DNA of 6,437 nucleotides from Thermoprotei archaeon (lineage in GTDB: Archaea; Thermoproteota; Nitrososphaeria; Geothermarchaeales; JDFR-13), in NCBI GenBank assembly GCA_015661745.1, contig DQVL01000153.1, positions 1 to 6,437 on the forward strand, written 5' to 3'. Numbering within the stretch: the first letter of the stretch is position 1; each line of letters starts with the position of its first letter. A program made the translations under genes and the position numbers. The notes under the pieces were generated by a model, which ran no database searches, was not told where the DNA came from, and saw nothing but the letters and a program-made list of their open reading frames with translations. Of this stretch, positions 5,240 to 6,437 are shown piece by piece.

Positions 5240-6437
5240 TTAATCTATCCCCAATCTTATTCTCCATCTGTAGTGCATTCTCAATATCTTTCTTATTCAA
5301 TCCCTCGAATGAAGATGCGAATATTCCTGGAATACCATATTTGCTATATAAATCTGCTCTACTCCTCAACTCTCGGAGTGTGGAGTCTAGTCTTCCTTGG
5401 ATATTATATCTATCTAGCGATGATATAACATCTCTAATGGATTTGGTGGTGAATCCTAGTTTATAAGAGCCGCATATAGGGCATTTAAATCCTTCTTTAA
5501 CATCAATAAGTCTAATTTCATCGATGTAATTGAAGCAATCTAGACATGCTACAGTATAGTATGTAGTTAGGATCTTTATCTTGGTAGCTAATATCTCAAG
5601 CATTTGATACCGATTTTCCATTCCTGTATTTATGGGGAGTTCCCTATAGCGGAAGTATTCCTCTGTCATCTTAGAGCTATATCCATCATAGAATATGATC
5701 TTGATGAGCCCCTCCTCAACATCTTTGAGGAGCCTATAGGATTCATCCAATTCATAATCCTTGACTAGAGTTTCCTGGAGAGCCTCTTCATATAATGGCG
5801 TACCCTTCATATTCTCAATCATCGTATCTAATATCTTACCCGTTAACTCAGCATCTTTAGATATGAAACCCATTCTTTTGGCTGCATTTAGGAATCTCCA
5901 TCTAAATATATTACTTAAATGTATATTCCTTAATACTATCTCCCTGAAAGACCTTGGTTTTGTTAGGGCCTCCTTAATAACCTCTATATCGATTAGGGGT
6001 GACTCGAGAACTATCCTATTCTGATCAGATATATGTCTAGCATCTATACCATATACCTCGCTGAGGTATCCAGTTAGGTATAACTCTATAGTCCTATTTA
6101 CATTCGTCCCTCCAAAGATGTTTATAATATATGTATACCTTAATTTCTCAATAACGATCTTTTTATCTGTCGGTATCTCGTATCCCCTATCTATCTCATC
6201 CCTAAATATCTTTAATCCATGATATAAAGTATCTATATCCACACCATATTCTCTAGCTATGTCTATACATACATCTTCAAAGCTCCTATATTTTTTATAT
6301 CTCTCTTCGAACTCTCTCAGGATTCTACCCATATGCCTTGATACTCGATGGGGTACTGGAATCTCTTCACCTATCCAGTCTGGGACCGCTCCAATAGGGT
6401 CTTCCTCGGGTTTTACATATACCTTCTCATTATATAA
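5178..6437 (-). CDS. lhr: Lhr-type (aLhr) superfamily 2 helicase, C-terminal part, cut by the right window edge
   Basis: 419 codons are open from base 6437 to the TGA at 5180-5178; the ATP-dependent motor domains lie outside the window. An internal ATG at 6332 is not the start, because the frame continues upstream with GAVPDWIGEEIPVP, the conserved entry to the Lhr DEAD/H-associated region. Further Lhr marks, numbered in the visible part, are NIFGGTNVNRTIELYL (106-121), the domain-4 segment NIFRWRFLNAAKRMGF (176-191) and GTPLYEEALQE (212-222). A zinc-ribbon-like CLDC...CPIC (C298, C301, C319, C322) and a basic C-terminal tail (EKQLQRLLKKR) follow. Lhr proteins unwind DNA and RNA-DNA hybrids and are tied to repair and RNA handling in archaea. 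The Cys motif may help decide between the aLhr1 and aLhr2 groups; I leave this open. It converges on, and overlaps, the KITE-like gene, so it is transcribed separately from the SMC block. Confidence 0.92.
   Translation of the reverse strand, partial: LYNEKVYVKPEEDPIGAVPDWIGEEIPVPHRVSRHMGRILREFEERYKKYRSFEDVCIDIAREYGVDIDTLYHGLKIFRDEIDRGYEIPTDKKIVIEKLRYTYIINIFGGTNVNRTIELYLTGYLSEVYGIDARHISDQNRIVLESPLIDIEVIKEALTKPRSFREIVLRNIHLSNIFRWRFLNAAKRMGFISKDAELTGKILDTMIENMKGTPLYEEALQETLVKDYELDESYRLLKDVEEGLIKIIFYDGYSSKMTEEYFRYRELPINTGMENRYQMLEILATKIKILTTYYTVACLDCFNYIDEIRLIDVKEGFKCPICGSYKLGFTTKSIRDVISSLDRYNIQGRLDSTLRELRSRADLYSKYGIPGIFASSFEGLNKKDIENALQMENKIGDRLTKILLDLRREKQLQRLLKKR

Noticed and set aside
5761..6024. 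Plus-strand open frame inside the helicase gene
   Set aside because: It is antisense to conserved Lhr motifs and shows no family features.
6330..6332. ATG as the start of a separate 384-residue protein
   Set aside because: The frame is open upstream to the window edge and encodes conserved Lhr sequence (GAVPDWIGEEIPVP), so this is an internal Met of a longer helicase.
1..6437. CRISPR arrays, insertion sequences, transposase genes, long direct repeats or integration sites
   Set aside because: None were seen on reading either strand; genes are densely packed and intact apart from those cut by the window edges.

Overview
The window looks like a compact piece of a thermophilic archaeal chromosome, most likely from the Thermoproteota (Crenarchaeota). 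The DNA is AT-rich, with heavy use of ATA (Ile) and AGG/AGA (Arg) codons. Genes overlap or abut, TTG starts sit behind GGTG-type Shine-Dalgarno sites, and several products belong to families that are archaeal or archaeal-type (a UPF0282/COG2248 metallo-hydrolase, an aLhr-type helicase). Lineage is inferred from this; no rRNA or other marker gene is present.

Layout. Bases 1-332 (minus) hold the N-terminal part of a radical SAM protein that runs off the left edge. It is coupled by an ATGA overlap to an upstream 2-hydroxyacid dehydrogenase (329-1309, minus). A 50-60 base divergent spacer, the only real non-coding stretch, separates this pair from a plus-strand block of four overlapping genes (1363-5239): a metallo-beta-lactamase-fold hydrolase, a very short SMC-family ATPase, a kleisin-like protein and a tandem winged-helix (KITE/MAGE-like) protein. 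From the right edge the C-terminal part of an Lhr-type helicase (5178-6437, minus) runs toward this block and overlaps the last gene by 62 bases, tail to tail.

The main point of interest is the SMC, kleisin-like and KITE-like set. The ATPase head resembles eukaryotic Smc5/Smc6 more than bacterial Smc: its Walker B/D-loop segment (DEFDVHMD) is nearly that of Smc6. The third protein reads like a MAGE/Nse3 protein, including a GPRSFLE motif at the end of its second winged helix. The middle protein has the order expected of an ScpA-type kleisin: N-terminal helices, an acidic linker and a C-terminal winged helix. Together they look like a minimal archaeal Smc5/6-like complex, made with an SMC that lacks room for a hinge and has no zinc-hook cysteines. 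The kleisin and KITE calls rest on pattern reading, and the set may be related to the crenarchaeal SMC-like protein coalescin (ClsN); both points need profile or structure searches.

The hydrolase gene overlaps the SMC gene by 14 bases, and the SMC ribosome-binding site lies inside it, so it may act with the complex. The helicase is a plausible nucleic-acid-processing neighbour but is on the opposite strand and not co-transcribed.
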